Source: Steroidobacteraceae bacterium
GTDB taxonomy: Bacteria > Pseudomonadota > Gammaproteobacteria > Steroidobacterales > Steroidobacteraceae
Assembly (NCBI GenBank): GCA_023253235.1
Contig: JALRHE010000442.1
Coordinates: forward strand, 1 to 6,621
Length of the DNA stretch: 6,621 nt
Direction: 5' to 3'
Shown: positions 1-6,220 of the stretch, one piece after another
How positions within the stretch are numbered: position 1 is the first letter of the stretch
Layout of the letters: every line of letters begins with the position of its first letter
Made by a program: the position numbers and the translations under genes
Notes under the pieces: model-generated
Told to the model about the DNA's origin: nothing
Database searches by the model: none
Seen by the model: the letters and a program-made list of their open reading frames with translations, nothing else

Positions 1-200
1 GTACCGCCATAGAGGCGAATGATCGGCGTACCACAGGTGTAGGCGACCTGTTCTTGGTGATAGAGCCGGGCCGCCTCGCGATAGTCGATCCATTCGAGCG
101 GCATACCTGAAACGTCGGTGCGCAGCACCGGCTGTTGCAAACTCACCCCTTCGGCGGGGCGGGCAACGATGCGCAGGTCCTCGTGATCGGCAGCACTCAT
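1..200 (-). CDS. HNH endonuclease-like protein, N-terminal part only
   Basis: An open frame begins with ATG at 200-198 and runs off the left edge; 66 complete codons are visible. The start is supported by a Shine-Dalgarno-like AAGGA at 205-209, four bases before the ATG. Residues 24-66 (PVLRTDVSGMPLEWIDY, then an alanine/tyrosine-rich helix and a closing LYGG) follow the pattern I associate with the N-terminal region of HNH endonuclease-family proteins: a short beta hairpin ending in P-x-x-W-I, a helix with A-x-x-x-Y, a V-x-x and a GG turn. The HNH nuclease motif itself would lie outside the window, so the family call rests on the N-terminus alone. The gene is divergent from pntA with 95 bases between the start codons, and nothing suggests a functional link to the transhydrogenase. 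That a real gene starts here is fairly sure; the product name is tentative. Confidence 0.55.
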   Translation of the reverse strand, partial: MSAADHEDLRIVARPAEGVSLQQPVLRTDVSGMPLEWIDYREAARLYHQEQVAYTCGTPIIRLYGG

Positions 201-209
201 CGGTTCCTT

Positions 210-238
210 AAGATAGGCAGTCCGGCGACGAGATTCAA
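210..238 (-). promoter_or_regulatory. Candidate sigma70 promoter of the HNH-like gene
   Basis: Read on the minus strand there is TTGAAT (238-233) as a -35 box, a 17-base spacer and TATCTT (215-210) as a -10 box, each matching the consensus at four of six bases. Transcription would begin about 203-205, only a few bases before the ATG at 200, so the AAGGA Shine-Dalgarno would be mostly or wholly lost from the message. Either the message is nearly leaderless or this promoter is a chance match. On the plus strand a TATCAT at 259-264 could be the -10 of pntA, but I see no good -35 partner for it. Confidence 0.35.
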
Positions 239-295
239 CGGCAAAAACGTGAACGTCGTATCATCCGGCCTGCCCGCTGCGACCCTGAGGTTCCC

Positions 296-1897
296 ATGTC
301 GTTGACCATCGGTATTCCGCGTGAGATCTATCCTGGCGAAAAGCGTGTCGCCGCCGTCCCGGATGTCGTGGAGAAATGGCGCAAACTCGGGTTTTCGGTC
401 GCCGTCGAATCGGGCGCTGGCGCGCTCGCCAACTTTGCGGACGACACCTACGTCGCTGCCGGCGCCACGGTCGCCCATAACGCCGAGGCGCTTTTTGCGC
501 AGGCCGATCTCATCCTCAAAGTTCGCGCTCCGACCAGTGCCGAGGTGGCGGCGATGCGTCCCGGCACGACCGTCATCAGCTTCATCTGGCCGGCGCAAAA
601 CCCGCAATTGATGCAGGAGATGGCCGCAAGGCAGCTCACGGTGCTCGCCATGGACAGCGTGCCGCGCATCTCGCGAGCGCAAAAGATGGATGCTCTCTCG
701 TCGATGGCCAATATCGCGGGCTATCGCGCCGTGATCGAGGCGGCGCATCACTTCGGCCGCTTCTTCACGGGCCAGATCACGGCCGCGGGTAAGGTGCCAC
801 CTGCCAAAGTCTTCGTCATTGGCGCCGGCGTTGCCGGTCTGGCTGCACTCGGTGCGGCTGTGGGCTTGGGCGCCATCGTCCGCGCCAACGATACGCGGCC
901 GGAGGTCGCCGATCAGGTCAAATCGATGGGCGCGGAATTCGTCCCCGTCGATTATCAAGAAGAAGGCAGCGGCGTCGGCGGCTATGCCAAGGTGATGAGC
1001 GAGGGCTTCCAGCTCGCGCAGCGCGCCACCTTCGCCAAGCAAGCCGCGGACGTCGACATCATCATCACGACCGCACTCATCCCGGGCAAACCGGCGCCGA
1101 AATTGATCACCGCGGAGATGGTCAAATCGATGCGCCCCGGCAGCGTTATCGTCGATCTCGCCGCCGAACAGGGTGGTAACTGTGAGCTCACCGTACCGGG
1201 CGAAGTCGTGGTACGCGAAGGCGTCACCATCATCGGCTACACCGATTTGCCAAGCCGTCTCGCCAAGCAAGCGTCCACGCTGTACGCCACGAACTTGCTG
1301 CGGTTGATCGAAGAGCTCTGCAAAACCAAAGATGGTCGCATCGACGTCAATTTCGACGACGAGGCGATCCGCGGCGCCACCGTGATCAAGCAAGGCGAGA
1401 TCACCTGGCCGCCCCCGCCACCTCGCCTCTCGGTCGCGCCGCCCGCCACCAAAACGGCCGCCGCATCCGCACCGACACCCGCTGCCAAAAAATCTGCGCA
1501 CGGACACGGCGGTGGTGGCGAGCCGATGTCGGGCAAAGCCCTCGCCGGTATGTTCGGTGTCGGCGCATTGCTCTTCTGGTTGGTTGGCGCTTATGCGCCG
1601 CCCTCGTTCGTCGCGCACTTCACGGTATTCGTGCTCGCGTGCTTCATAGGCTACATGGTCATCTGGAACGTAGCGCCCTCGCTGCACACGCCGCTGATGA
1701 GCGTGACCAACGCGATCTCGAGCATCATCGCCGTGGGCGCACTGGTCCAAGTCGCTCCGCCTCTCGCGGACGGCGGCGGCGATAGACCCAACGAATTGAT
1801 ACTGGGTCTTGCCATCACGGCGCTCACGCTCACTGCCATCAACATGTTCGGCGGCTTCGCGGTCACGCGACGCATGCTGGCGATGTTCCGCAAGTAA
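296..1897 (+). CDS. pntA: NAD(P) transhydrogenase subunit alpha
   Basis: PntA is the NAD(H)-binding and partly membrane-embedded alpha subunit of proton-translocating transhydrogenase, which couples proton flow across the inner membrane to hydride transfer from NADH to NADP+. The protein has 533 residues, close to the roughly 510 of E. coli PntA. The soluble domain I spans about residues 1-370. It contains the RQD loop with R124, Q129, D132 and S135 in the known spacing, a Rossmann glycine motif (GAGVAG, 176-181) followed by D199 at the end of the second strand for the NAD ribose, and the mobile-loop tyrosine Y230 in GGYAK. A proline/alanine-rich and His/Gly-rich linker (about 371-412) leads to four predicted helices near 417-435, 438-460, 467-489 and 501-524. 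The fused alpha subunit contrasts with the split PntAA/PntAB of Rhodospirillum. The ATG is preceded by TGAGG at 286-290, and the N-terminus aligns with the family (IGIPRE). pntB follows after 12 bases. Confidence 0.97.
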   Translation: MSLTIGIPREIYPGEKRVAAVPDVVEKWRKLGFSVAVESGAGALANFADDTYVAAGATVAHNAEALFAQADLILKVRAPTSAEVAAMRPGTTVISFIWPAQNPQLMQEMAARQLTVLAMDSVPRISRAQKMDALSSMANIAGYRAVIEAAHHFGRFFTGQITAAGKVPPAKVFVIGAGVAGLAALGAAVGLGAIVRANDTRPEVADQVKSMGAEFVPVDYQEEGSGVGGYAKVMSEGFQLAQRATFAKQAADVDIIITTALIPGKPAPKLITAEMVKSMRPGSVIVDLAAEQGGNCELTVPGEVVVREGVTIIGYTDLPSRLAKQASTLYATNLLRLIEELCKTKDGRIDVNFDDEAIRGATVIKQGEITWPPPPPRLSVAPPATKTAAASAPTPAAKKSAHGHGGGGEPMSGKALAGMFGVGALLFWLVGAYAPPSFVAHFTVFVLACFIGYMVIWNVAPSLHTPLMSVTNAISSIIAVGALVQVAPPLADGGGDRPNELILGLAITALTLTAINMFGGFAVTRRMLAMFRK

Positions 1898-1909
1898 GAG
1901 GCCACGGAC

Positions 1910-3322
1910 ATGTCGGAAAATCTCGCAACCGTCGCCTACATCGGCGCAACTATTCTGTTCATCATGAGCCTCGGCGGCTTGTCGAATGCCGAGACCTCAC
2001 GCCGCGGCAACTTCTACGGCATGCTCGGCATGACCATCGCGGTCGTAGCCACCGTGCTTGGACCCCGTGTCACCGCAGCAGGTCTGCCTTGGATCATCGG
2101 CTCGCTGGCGGTAGGCGGCGCTATCGGCGTCTATGCTGCGCGCAAAGTGCAGATGACGCAGATGCCAGAGCTCGTAGCTTTGATGCACAGCCTCGTCGGT
2201 CTTGCTGCCTGTCTCGTCGGCTTTGCCAGCTACGTCGACACCTCCGTCGTTTACACGGGCGCCGAAAAAGCGATCCACGAAGTCGAGATCTACATCGGCA
2301 TCCTGATCGGCGCCGTGACTTTCTCGGGCTCGATCATCGCCTTCGGCAAACTCTCGGGAAAAATCGGCGGCAAGCCGCTACTGCTGCCCGCAAGGCACTG
2401 GCTCAACCTGATCGCGCTGCTCGCGGTGATCTGGTTTGGTGCGGAATTTCTGGCTGCGCACGATGTCGATGCCGGCATGCTGCCGCTCGCCATCATGACG
2501 ATCATCGCGCTGCTCTTTGGCATCCACATGGTCATGGCGATCGGTGGAGCCGATATGCCGGTGGTCGTCTCGATGCTCAACAGCTATTCGGGTTGGGCAG
2601 CGGCAGCGACCGGCTTCATGCTCGCGAACGATCTGTTGATCGTGACCGGTGCTCTCGTCGGATCTTCAGGTGCGATCCTCTCGTACATCATGTGCCGCGC
2701 AATGAATCGCAACTTCATCAGCGTGATCGCCGGTGGATTCGGTACCGGCGGCGGTTCGACACCCACGGCGGCAGCTGGTGAACAGCCCGCTGGCGAAGTG
2801 GTCGCGGTCAGCGCGGTCGAGACCGCCGAGCTGCTGCGCTCGGCCAAGAACGTGATCATCGTCCCAGGCTACGGGATGGCGGTCGCTCAAGCGCAGCACA
2901 CGGTCTATGAAATCACGAAGCTGCTGCGCGAGAAGGGCGTGAACGTACGCTTTGGCATCCATCCGGTCGCCGGCCGTATGCCGGGGCACATGAACGTGCT
3001 GCTCGCCGAGGCCAAAGTTCCCTACGACATCGTGCTCGAGATGGACGAAATCAACGACGACTTCCCGGATACCGATGTCTCGATGGTGATCGGTGCGAAC
3101 GACATCGTGAACCCAGCAGCCGAGGATGATCCGAACAGCCCTATCGCCGGCATGCCAGTGCTGCAGGTGTGGAAATCGAAGACGTCGATCGTCATGAAGC
3201 GTTCGATGGCTTCGGGTTATGCGGGTGTCGACAATCCGCTGTTCTTCCGCGAGAACAACCGTATGCTGTTTGGCGACGCCAAGAAAATGCTCGATGAGGT
3301 CTTGGTCGCTCTGAAGGCTTGA
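1910..3322 (+). CDS. pntB: NAD(P) transhydrogenase subunit beta
   Basis: PntB carries most of the proton channel and the NADP(H)-binding domain III of the transhydrogenase. The 470 residues are near the E. coli length of 462. Residues 1-265 hold about nine hydrophobic helices, with the channel residues H93 (in MHSLVG), D215 (GGADMP) and N224 (MLNSYSG) matching E. coli beta-His91, Asp213 and Asn222 at a constant offset of two. Domain III begins around 300 and shows the dinucleotide motif GYGMAV (320-325), R356 in GRMPGHM, D398 in GANDIVNP, and K430-R431, which in the family bind the 2'-phosphate that marks NADP. All these residues are present, so the enzyme should be active. A ribosome binding site AAGAGG (1896-1901) overlaps the pntA stop codon, which favours coupled translation of the two subunits. 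The next gene begins 7 bases after the stop. Confidence 0.97.
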   Translation: MSENLATVAYIGATILFIMSLGGLSNAETSRRGNFYGMLGMTIAVVATVLGPRVTAAGLPWIIGSLAVGGAIGVYAARKVQMTQMPELVALMHSLVGLAACLVGFASYVDTSVVYTGAEKAIHEVEIYIGILIGAVTFSGSIIAFGKLSGKIGGKPLLLPARHWLNLIALLAVIWFGAEFLAAHDVDAGMLPLAIMTIIALLFGIHMVMAIGGADMPVVVSMLNSYSGWAAAATGFMLANDLLIVTGALVGSSGAILSYIMCRAMNRNFISVIAGGFGTGGGSTPTAAAGEQPAGEVVAVSAVETAELLRSAKNVIIVPGYGMAVAQAQHTVYEITKLLREKGVNVRFGIHPVAGRMPGHMNVLLAEAKVPYDIVLEMDEINDDFPDTDVSMVIGANDIVNPAAEDDPNSPIAGMPVLQVWKSKTSIVMKRSMASGYAGVDNPLFFRENNRMLFGDAKKMLDEVLVALKA

Positions 3323-3329
3323 GGTCGTC

Positions 3330-4367
3330 ATGAATGGGGTTGCGAAAGGATTCGCTGGCCTGCTGATGTTCTTATCGATGCTCGCGCCATCAGTTGGCGC
3401 GACGGGTCCGCAGGAGCTGCCGGTCTCGAATGCAACGCTCGAGATCGCGGTCGACGCTGACAACGTTGTCATCGACGACCCGATCGTCGAGGAGGTGACG
3501 GTCGTCGGCGAAGCTGCAGGACCCGGACTTTGGAAGGTCCGCAACGGCGACAACACGCTCTACATCCTCGGCACCTTGAGTCCACTACCCAAGAAATTGG
3601 AATGGCGCTCGCGCGACGTGGAGCGCGTGCTGGCGCGGGCAGATCGACTCATTCCCGCGAGCAGCAAGGTCGATGCCGACATCGGCCCGATCTCGGCAGT
3701 GCAACTCTATTTTCAATACCGAAAACTACGCGGTAACGAAGACAAACAGTCGTTACAAGCGATTCTGCCGCCCGAACTCTACGCACGCTTCGAGCGGCTG
3801 CGCCAAAAATACGCGCCGCGCGAGACCGACATACTCAAACGTCGCCCCGTACTCGCAGCAGGCGAGTTGTGGCGCGAAGCCGTGTCGCGCAGTGGCCTCA
3901 CCTCTCGCAACGACGTGAACAAAGCCGTCGAAAAATTGGCTCGCAAGAACAAGGTCAAGATCGTGCAGCCTGAGCTGCGCATCGAGGACCCCAAAGGCAC
4001 GTTGGCCGAGGTCGCTCGAATTCCGCGCGAAGCGGAACTCGCCTGCATGAAATCCACGCTCGATCGACTCGAATACGATCTCGCGTTGGCTCGTCAGCGC
4101 GCCGAAGATTGGTCGCTCGGCGACATCGCAGGGCTACGCTCCTCGAATGCCCTTGCGCAGCAGGAGACCTGTTGGTCGGCGCTCATGCAAAGTCCGCGAG
4201 TGGCCGATATCCGGCGTCAGTTCGACGAGCAATGGCTGAAGCTCGTTTACGACTCGCTGGAAAATCACTCGATTTCTTTGGCGGTGGTGCCGATCACCGA
4301 GCTCTTCAAGACGAAAGGCGTGCTGGATCTGCTACGCGCGCGAGGCTATCTCGTCGAAGAGCCTTAA
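3330..4367 (+). CDS. Secreted TraB/GumN-like protein lacking the usual His motifs
   Basis: This 345-residue protein starts with a signal peptide: a hydrophobic core at about 8-20 and a likely cleavage site after VGA (A24). A short acidic stretch (residues 36-62) precedes a TraB/GumN-type fold. The recognisable pieces are GPGLWKV (64-70), the strand LYILGTLSPLP (77-87), the WSLGDIAGLR element (261-270) and a C-terminal strand/helix ending in LLRARGYLVEEP (334-345). In canonical TraB/Tiki relatives the first strand ends in GT-x-H and a later strand in G-x-G-H; here the corresponding sites read GTLSPLP and VVPITEL, without histidine. I recall similar variants among Xanthomonadales-type proteins, so this may be a subfamily trait. 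C239 and C281 could form a disulphide after export. The ATG is preceded by GAGG (3321-3324), overlapping the pntB stop, so it is probably the third gene of the pnt operon. Its biochemical role is unknown; a periplasmic location is inferred. Confidence 0.8.
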   Translation: MNGVAKGFAGLLMFLSMLAPSVGATGPQELPVSNATLEIAVDADNVVIDDPIVEEVTVVGEAAGPGLWKVRNGDNTLYILGTLSPLPKKLEWRSRDVERVLARADRLIPASSKVDADIGPISAVQLYFQYRKLRGNEDKQSLQAILPPELYARFERLRQKYAPRETDILKRRPVLAAGELWREAVSRSGLTSRNDVNKAVEKLARKNKVKIVQPELRIEDPKGTLAEVARIPREAELACMKSTLDRLEYDLALARQRAEDWSLGDIAGLRSSNALAQQETCWSALMQSPRVADIRRQFDEQWLKLVYDSLENHSISLAVVPITELFKTKGVLDLLRARGYLVEEP

Positions 4368-4705
4368 CTCAGCCCGGCGCCGACTCGCTCGGACTTCTCA
4401 CCCGTTGGCGCTGGGGTTTGGAGGGGGCGGGTTGAGCGACCCAAGATTCGGTCGAGCAAGCCATTGAGTTCACCCAACATCTGCATGGCGCGTTGCGTCG
4501 GCGCAACGGCTTTCTCTCGCCGATCGCCACGCACGCCCGGTGCAATCTCGATCAATTCGAGACGCTCGAGTCGGTGAATCAACTTGCGGCAACTGCGCGC
4601 ACCCCCGAAGCCCATCTGTTGGTAGAGATGGACCAACTCGGAAATCGAAATCGCCTTGTGCTGGGCGATCAGCAAAACAGCGGGTGCCAGACCAACGAGT
4701 TTCAC
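4364..4705 (-). CDS. Small MarR-like winged-helix protein, copy A
   Basis: This is a predicted DNA-binding protein of 113 residues. Residues 6-16 and 20-30 form two helices; residues 35-49, with the core CRKLIHRLERL, look like the recognition helix. The wing at 51-70 ends in DRREKAV, like the D-x-R-x-K-x-V-x-L-T wing of MarR proteins. A short helix at 71-89 and a polar tail (90-113) close the protein. The N-terminal dimerisation helix of full MarR proteins (about 140 residues) is absent. Over the first 89 residues it matches the upstream neighbour (copy B) without gaps at 44 positions, about 49%. The start is GTG; a TGA lies in frame only seven codons further upstream with no other start between, and there is no clear Shine-Dalgarno. 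The stop overlaps that of the convergent traB-like gene. Being a regulator is inferred from the fold; the targets are unknown. Confidence 0.8.
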   Translation of the reverse strand: MKLVGLAPAVLLIAQHKAISISELVHLYQQMGFGGARSCRKLIHRLERLELIEIAPGVRGDRREKAVAPTQRAMQMLGELNGLLDRILGRSTRPLQTPAPTGEKSERVGAGLS

Positions 4706-4739
4706 ATTGGTACAATAACTGTATCAAATGTACTTGCAA
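4706..4739 (-). promoter_or_regulatory. Candidate promoter with overlapping operator for wHTH copy A
   Basis: On the minus strand TTGCAA (4739-4734) and TATTGT (4717-4712), 16 bases apart, could serve as -35 and -10 boxes. The -10 ends six bases before the GTG start, so the transcript would be leaderless or nearly so, in keeping with the lack of a ribosome binding site. Perfect five-base inverted arms, GTACA (4710-4714) and TGTAC (4729-4733), separated by 14 bases, bracket the -10 region. This is where a dimeric winged-helix repressor would bind to control its own gene. Both the promoter and the operator are inferred from sequence only, and five-base arms can occur by chance. Confidence 0.35.
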
Positions 4740-4764
4740 AGAAGAGTCCATCGCCGGCAGTGCG

Positions 4765-4803
4765 TCTCGACTACTCGGCGGACGCGAGACTCGCAGGTCG
4801 AGA
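4765..4803 (+). repeat. Nested inverted repeat between the two wHTH genes
   Basis: TCTCGAC (4765-4771) and GTCGAGA (4797-4803) are perfect seven-base inverted arms enclosing 25 bases, and inside them lies the odd palindrome GCGAGACTCGC (4784-4794). The element begins six bases after the stop codon of copy B, reading in that gene's direction. It could form a hairpin that ends or trims the copy B transcript, but no uridine-rich run follows directly (only TTCTTT some 20 bases later), so it is not a standard intrinsic terminator. Confidence 0.45.
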
Positions 4804-4808
4804 GCCGT

Positions 4809-5078
4809 TCAAATCGGCAATTTTTGGAGTTGTGATTGGAGTTCGCGCAGCAACTGCCGCGACTCGTCGGTCAGACAGACCGACTTCTCACGTCGATCGT
4901 TGCGGGAGCCCGCCACGATCTGAAGCAAATTCAATTTTTCGAGGCGATGGATCAACTTGCGACAGGCACGATCACCACCCAAGCCATGCATGCGAAACGT
5001 CATGACGAGGCTCGAGATGGAACTGGTGTCGTGTTGCGCGGCGATCAGCAAAGCCGGCGTCAAGCTGAGATGTTTCAT
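4809..5078 (-). CDS. Small MarR-like winged-helix protein, copy B
   Basis: This 89-residue predicted DNA-binding protein is the paralogue of the downstream copy A. It has the same order: helices at 6-16 and 20-30, a recognition helix around 35-49 (CRKLIHRLEKL), a wing containing DRREKSVCLT (61-70) and a final helix at 71-86. The wing and helix resemble the core of MarR-family regulators, while the family's N-terminal dimerisation helix is missing. The frame stays open upstream to about 5240, but the ATG at 5078 is chosen because the ungapped match with copy A begins exactly there and AGGTG lies just upstream; the extension looks like non-coding translation. Identical blocks (CRKLIHRLE, DRREK) mark the DNA-contacting parts, so the two proteins may recognise related sites. 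Cysteines occur at 39, shared with copy A, and at 68. The two genes may share a transcript across the 103-base gap. Confidence 0.78.
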   Translation of the reverse strand: MKHLSLTPALLIAAQHDTSSISSLVMTFRMHGLGGDRACRKLIHRLEKLNLLQIVAGSRNDRREKSVCLTDESRQLLRELQSQLQKLPI

Positions 5079-5320
5079 CGCACCTGTTGACGTTTTTTTC
5101 TTTGGAGGTCCGAGTCTGCGCATGGGTCGGCTCAATATCCGAACCACTGCGCGGCCAGATGGTATGGATGCGGAATGTAGTGCCCCTGTTGCCGCTTTCC
5201 CACAAAAAACTGCGATCATTTTTACCCGCTTTCGATACATGCTGTTTCGGCCTAGTATTCGAACGTGATCTCGCGCACATTCCCGCCGGGCGCGACCGCT
5301 TCCCGTATAGTCCCGCCCCC
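5079..5320. other. Divergent intergenic region
   Basis: These 242 bases separate the start of wHTH copy B (leftward) from the first EamA gene (rightward) and should hold the promoters of both. The part next to copy B contains a T-rich run on the plus strand (5092-5103). Open frames cross the region on both strands, but their translations are of low complexity and have no recognisable domain, so I do not call a gene here. Apart from the TATAGT near the EamA start, no convincing promoter boxes or operators were found. Confidence 0.6.
5306..5311 (+). promoter_or_regulatory. Candidate -10 box of the first EamA gene
   Basis: TATAGT matches the sigma70 -10 consensus at five of six bases and ends nine bases before the ATG. 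No Shine-Dalgarno is visible in the C-rich stretch between them, so the message may start at or close to the ATG. No good -35 box lies 16-18 bases upstream (the sequence there is GC-rich), which lowers confidence. Confidence 0.35.
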
Positions 5321-6220
5321 ATGAAATTGGCCAACAACACCGGCAACCTCCGCGGCCTCGCGGCCATGTTTATCGCCGTGGCCGCGTTCTCGTTCATGGA
5401 TGCGTTGTTGAAGTTGTTCGCTGCGCACTACCCGCCGATGCAGGTCACTGTCCTGCGCGCAGCGGCGTCACTGCCCTTCGTGTTGTTGCCCTTGATCTGG
5501 CAAGGCCGTCTCACCGAACTGCGCATCCATCGCTACGGCTTGCATCTACTGCGCGGGGTGCTCGGCGTCTTGATGCTGGTGACCTTCATCTATGCCCTCG
5601 GTACGGCTTCGCTGGCGTCGGTGTACTCGATCTACATGACCGCCCCGCTGTTGATCGCGGCGATGGCAGCGTTGTGGCTAGGCGAAAAAGTCGACCGTGG
5701 TCGATGGCTGGCGATTTTCATTGGACTCGCAGGCGTGTGGATCATCCTGCAACCCCGTCCCGGCGGACTGCCCTTGCTCGCCGGTATCGCCGCGACGGTG
5801 TCGGCACTGAGTTACGCCGTCGCCGTCATCACGGCACGCGTACTGACCCGTAGCGAAACCTCATCTTCGATGGTGTTCACGTTTTTGTTGCTCGTTACGC
5901 TCATCGCGGGTGTGCTCGCACTACCGCAATGGGTCGACATCCGACCGCAGGACTGGTGGCTCATTGCCGCGACGGGCGGACTCGGCGCCGTCGGCCAGTA
6001 CTACATCACCGAAGCGTTTCGACATGCGCCTGCGGCGGTCGTCGCGCCCGTCGAATACACCGCGCTGCTCTGGGGCATCGGGATCGACTGGGTGTTCTGG
6101 CACGTGTTTCCGCAGGCGGGGATGCTGATCGGAGCCGCGATCATCATTGGTGCTGGTATTTATGTCGCGCTGCGCGAGCACCGCGAGGCACAAACCTCAC
6201 CTGTAGGCGCAAACGTATGA
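5321..6220 (+). CDS. DMT superfamily transporter with two EamA domains
   Basis: This is a 299-residue inner-membrane protein of the drug/metabolite transporter superfamily, which moves small molecules such as amino acids, cofactors or drugs by secondary transport. About ten hydrophobic segments are visible, forming two five-helix EamA repeats at roughly 11-144 and 152-284. Family marks include AFSFMDALLK (22-31), an arginine at the start of the second helix region (LRAAASLPF, 45-53), and GEKVDRGRWLAI (121-132) followed by GLAGVWIILQP (135-145), the usual end of the first repeat. The frame is open far upstream (to a TTG near 5087), but the ATG at 5321 is chosen because the family begins just before the first helix and the upstream translation has no membrane segment. 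The substrate cannot be told from sequence. It overlaps the next transporter gene by ATGA, indicating translational coupling. Confidence 0.9.
   Translation: MKLANNTGNLRGLAAMFIAVAAFSFMDALLKLFAAHYPPMQVTVLRAAASLPFVLLPLIWQGRLTELRIHRYGLHLLRGVLGVLMLVTFIYALGTASLASVYSIYMTAPLLIAAMAALWLGEKVDRGRWLAIFIGLAGVWIILQPRPGGLPLLAGIAATVSALSYAVAVITARVLTRSETSSSMVFTFLLLVTLIAGVLALPQWVDIRPQDWWLIAATGGLGAVGQYYITEAFRHAPAAVVAPVEYTALLWGIGIDWVFWHVFPQAGMLIGAAIIIGAGIYVALREHREAQTSPVGANV

Noticed and set aside
197..1750. A 517-codon open frame on the minus strand opposite pntA
   Set aside because: It lies wholly opposite pntA apart from its last few codons, its product is dominated by D, R, G and H as in shadow frames of GC-rich genes, and it has no recognisable domain. 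pntA has all its family residues, so the sense frame is the real one.
2666..3556. A 296-codon minus-strand frame opposite pntB and the traB-like gene
   Set aside because: It crosses the junction of two well-supported plus-strand genes and its translation is low-complexity with no domain, typical of an antisense shadow.
4493..5005. A 170-codon plus-strand frame opposite the two wHTH genes
   Set aside because: The minus-strand proteins are paralogues conserved at protein level, which shows their frame is the selected one; the plus-strand product has no similarity pattern.
5091..5103. T-run on the plus strand as an intrinsic terminator
   Set aside because: No stable GC-rich hairpin precedes it and no plus-strand gene ends there.
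5079..5240. N-terminal extension of wHTH copy B up to an upstream ATG
   Set aside because: The alignment with copy A begins exactly at the ATG at 5078, and the upstream 54 residues show no domain. Extension remains possible but is unsupported.
5231..5263. Imperfect inverted repeat TTCGATAC / GTATTCGAA as an operator
   Set aside because: The arms match only with a one-base bulge and lie about 60 bases from the EamA start with no promoter boxes nearby; probably chance.
5087..5320. N-terminal extension of the first EamA protein from a TTG start
   Set aside because: The extension has no membrane segment or motif, and the family starts just before the first helix, matching the ATG at 5321.
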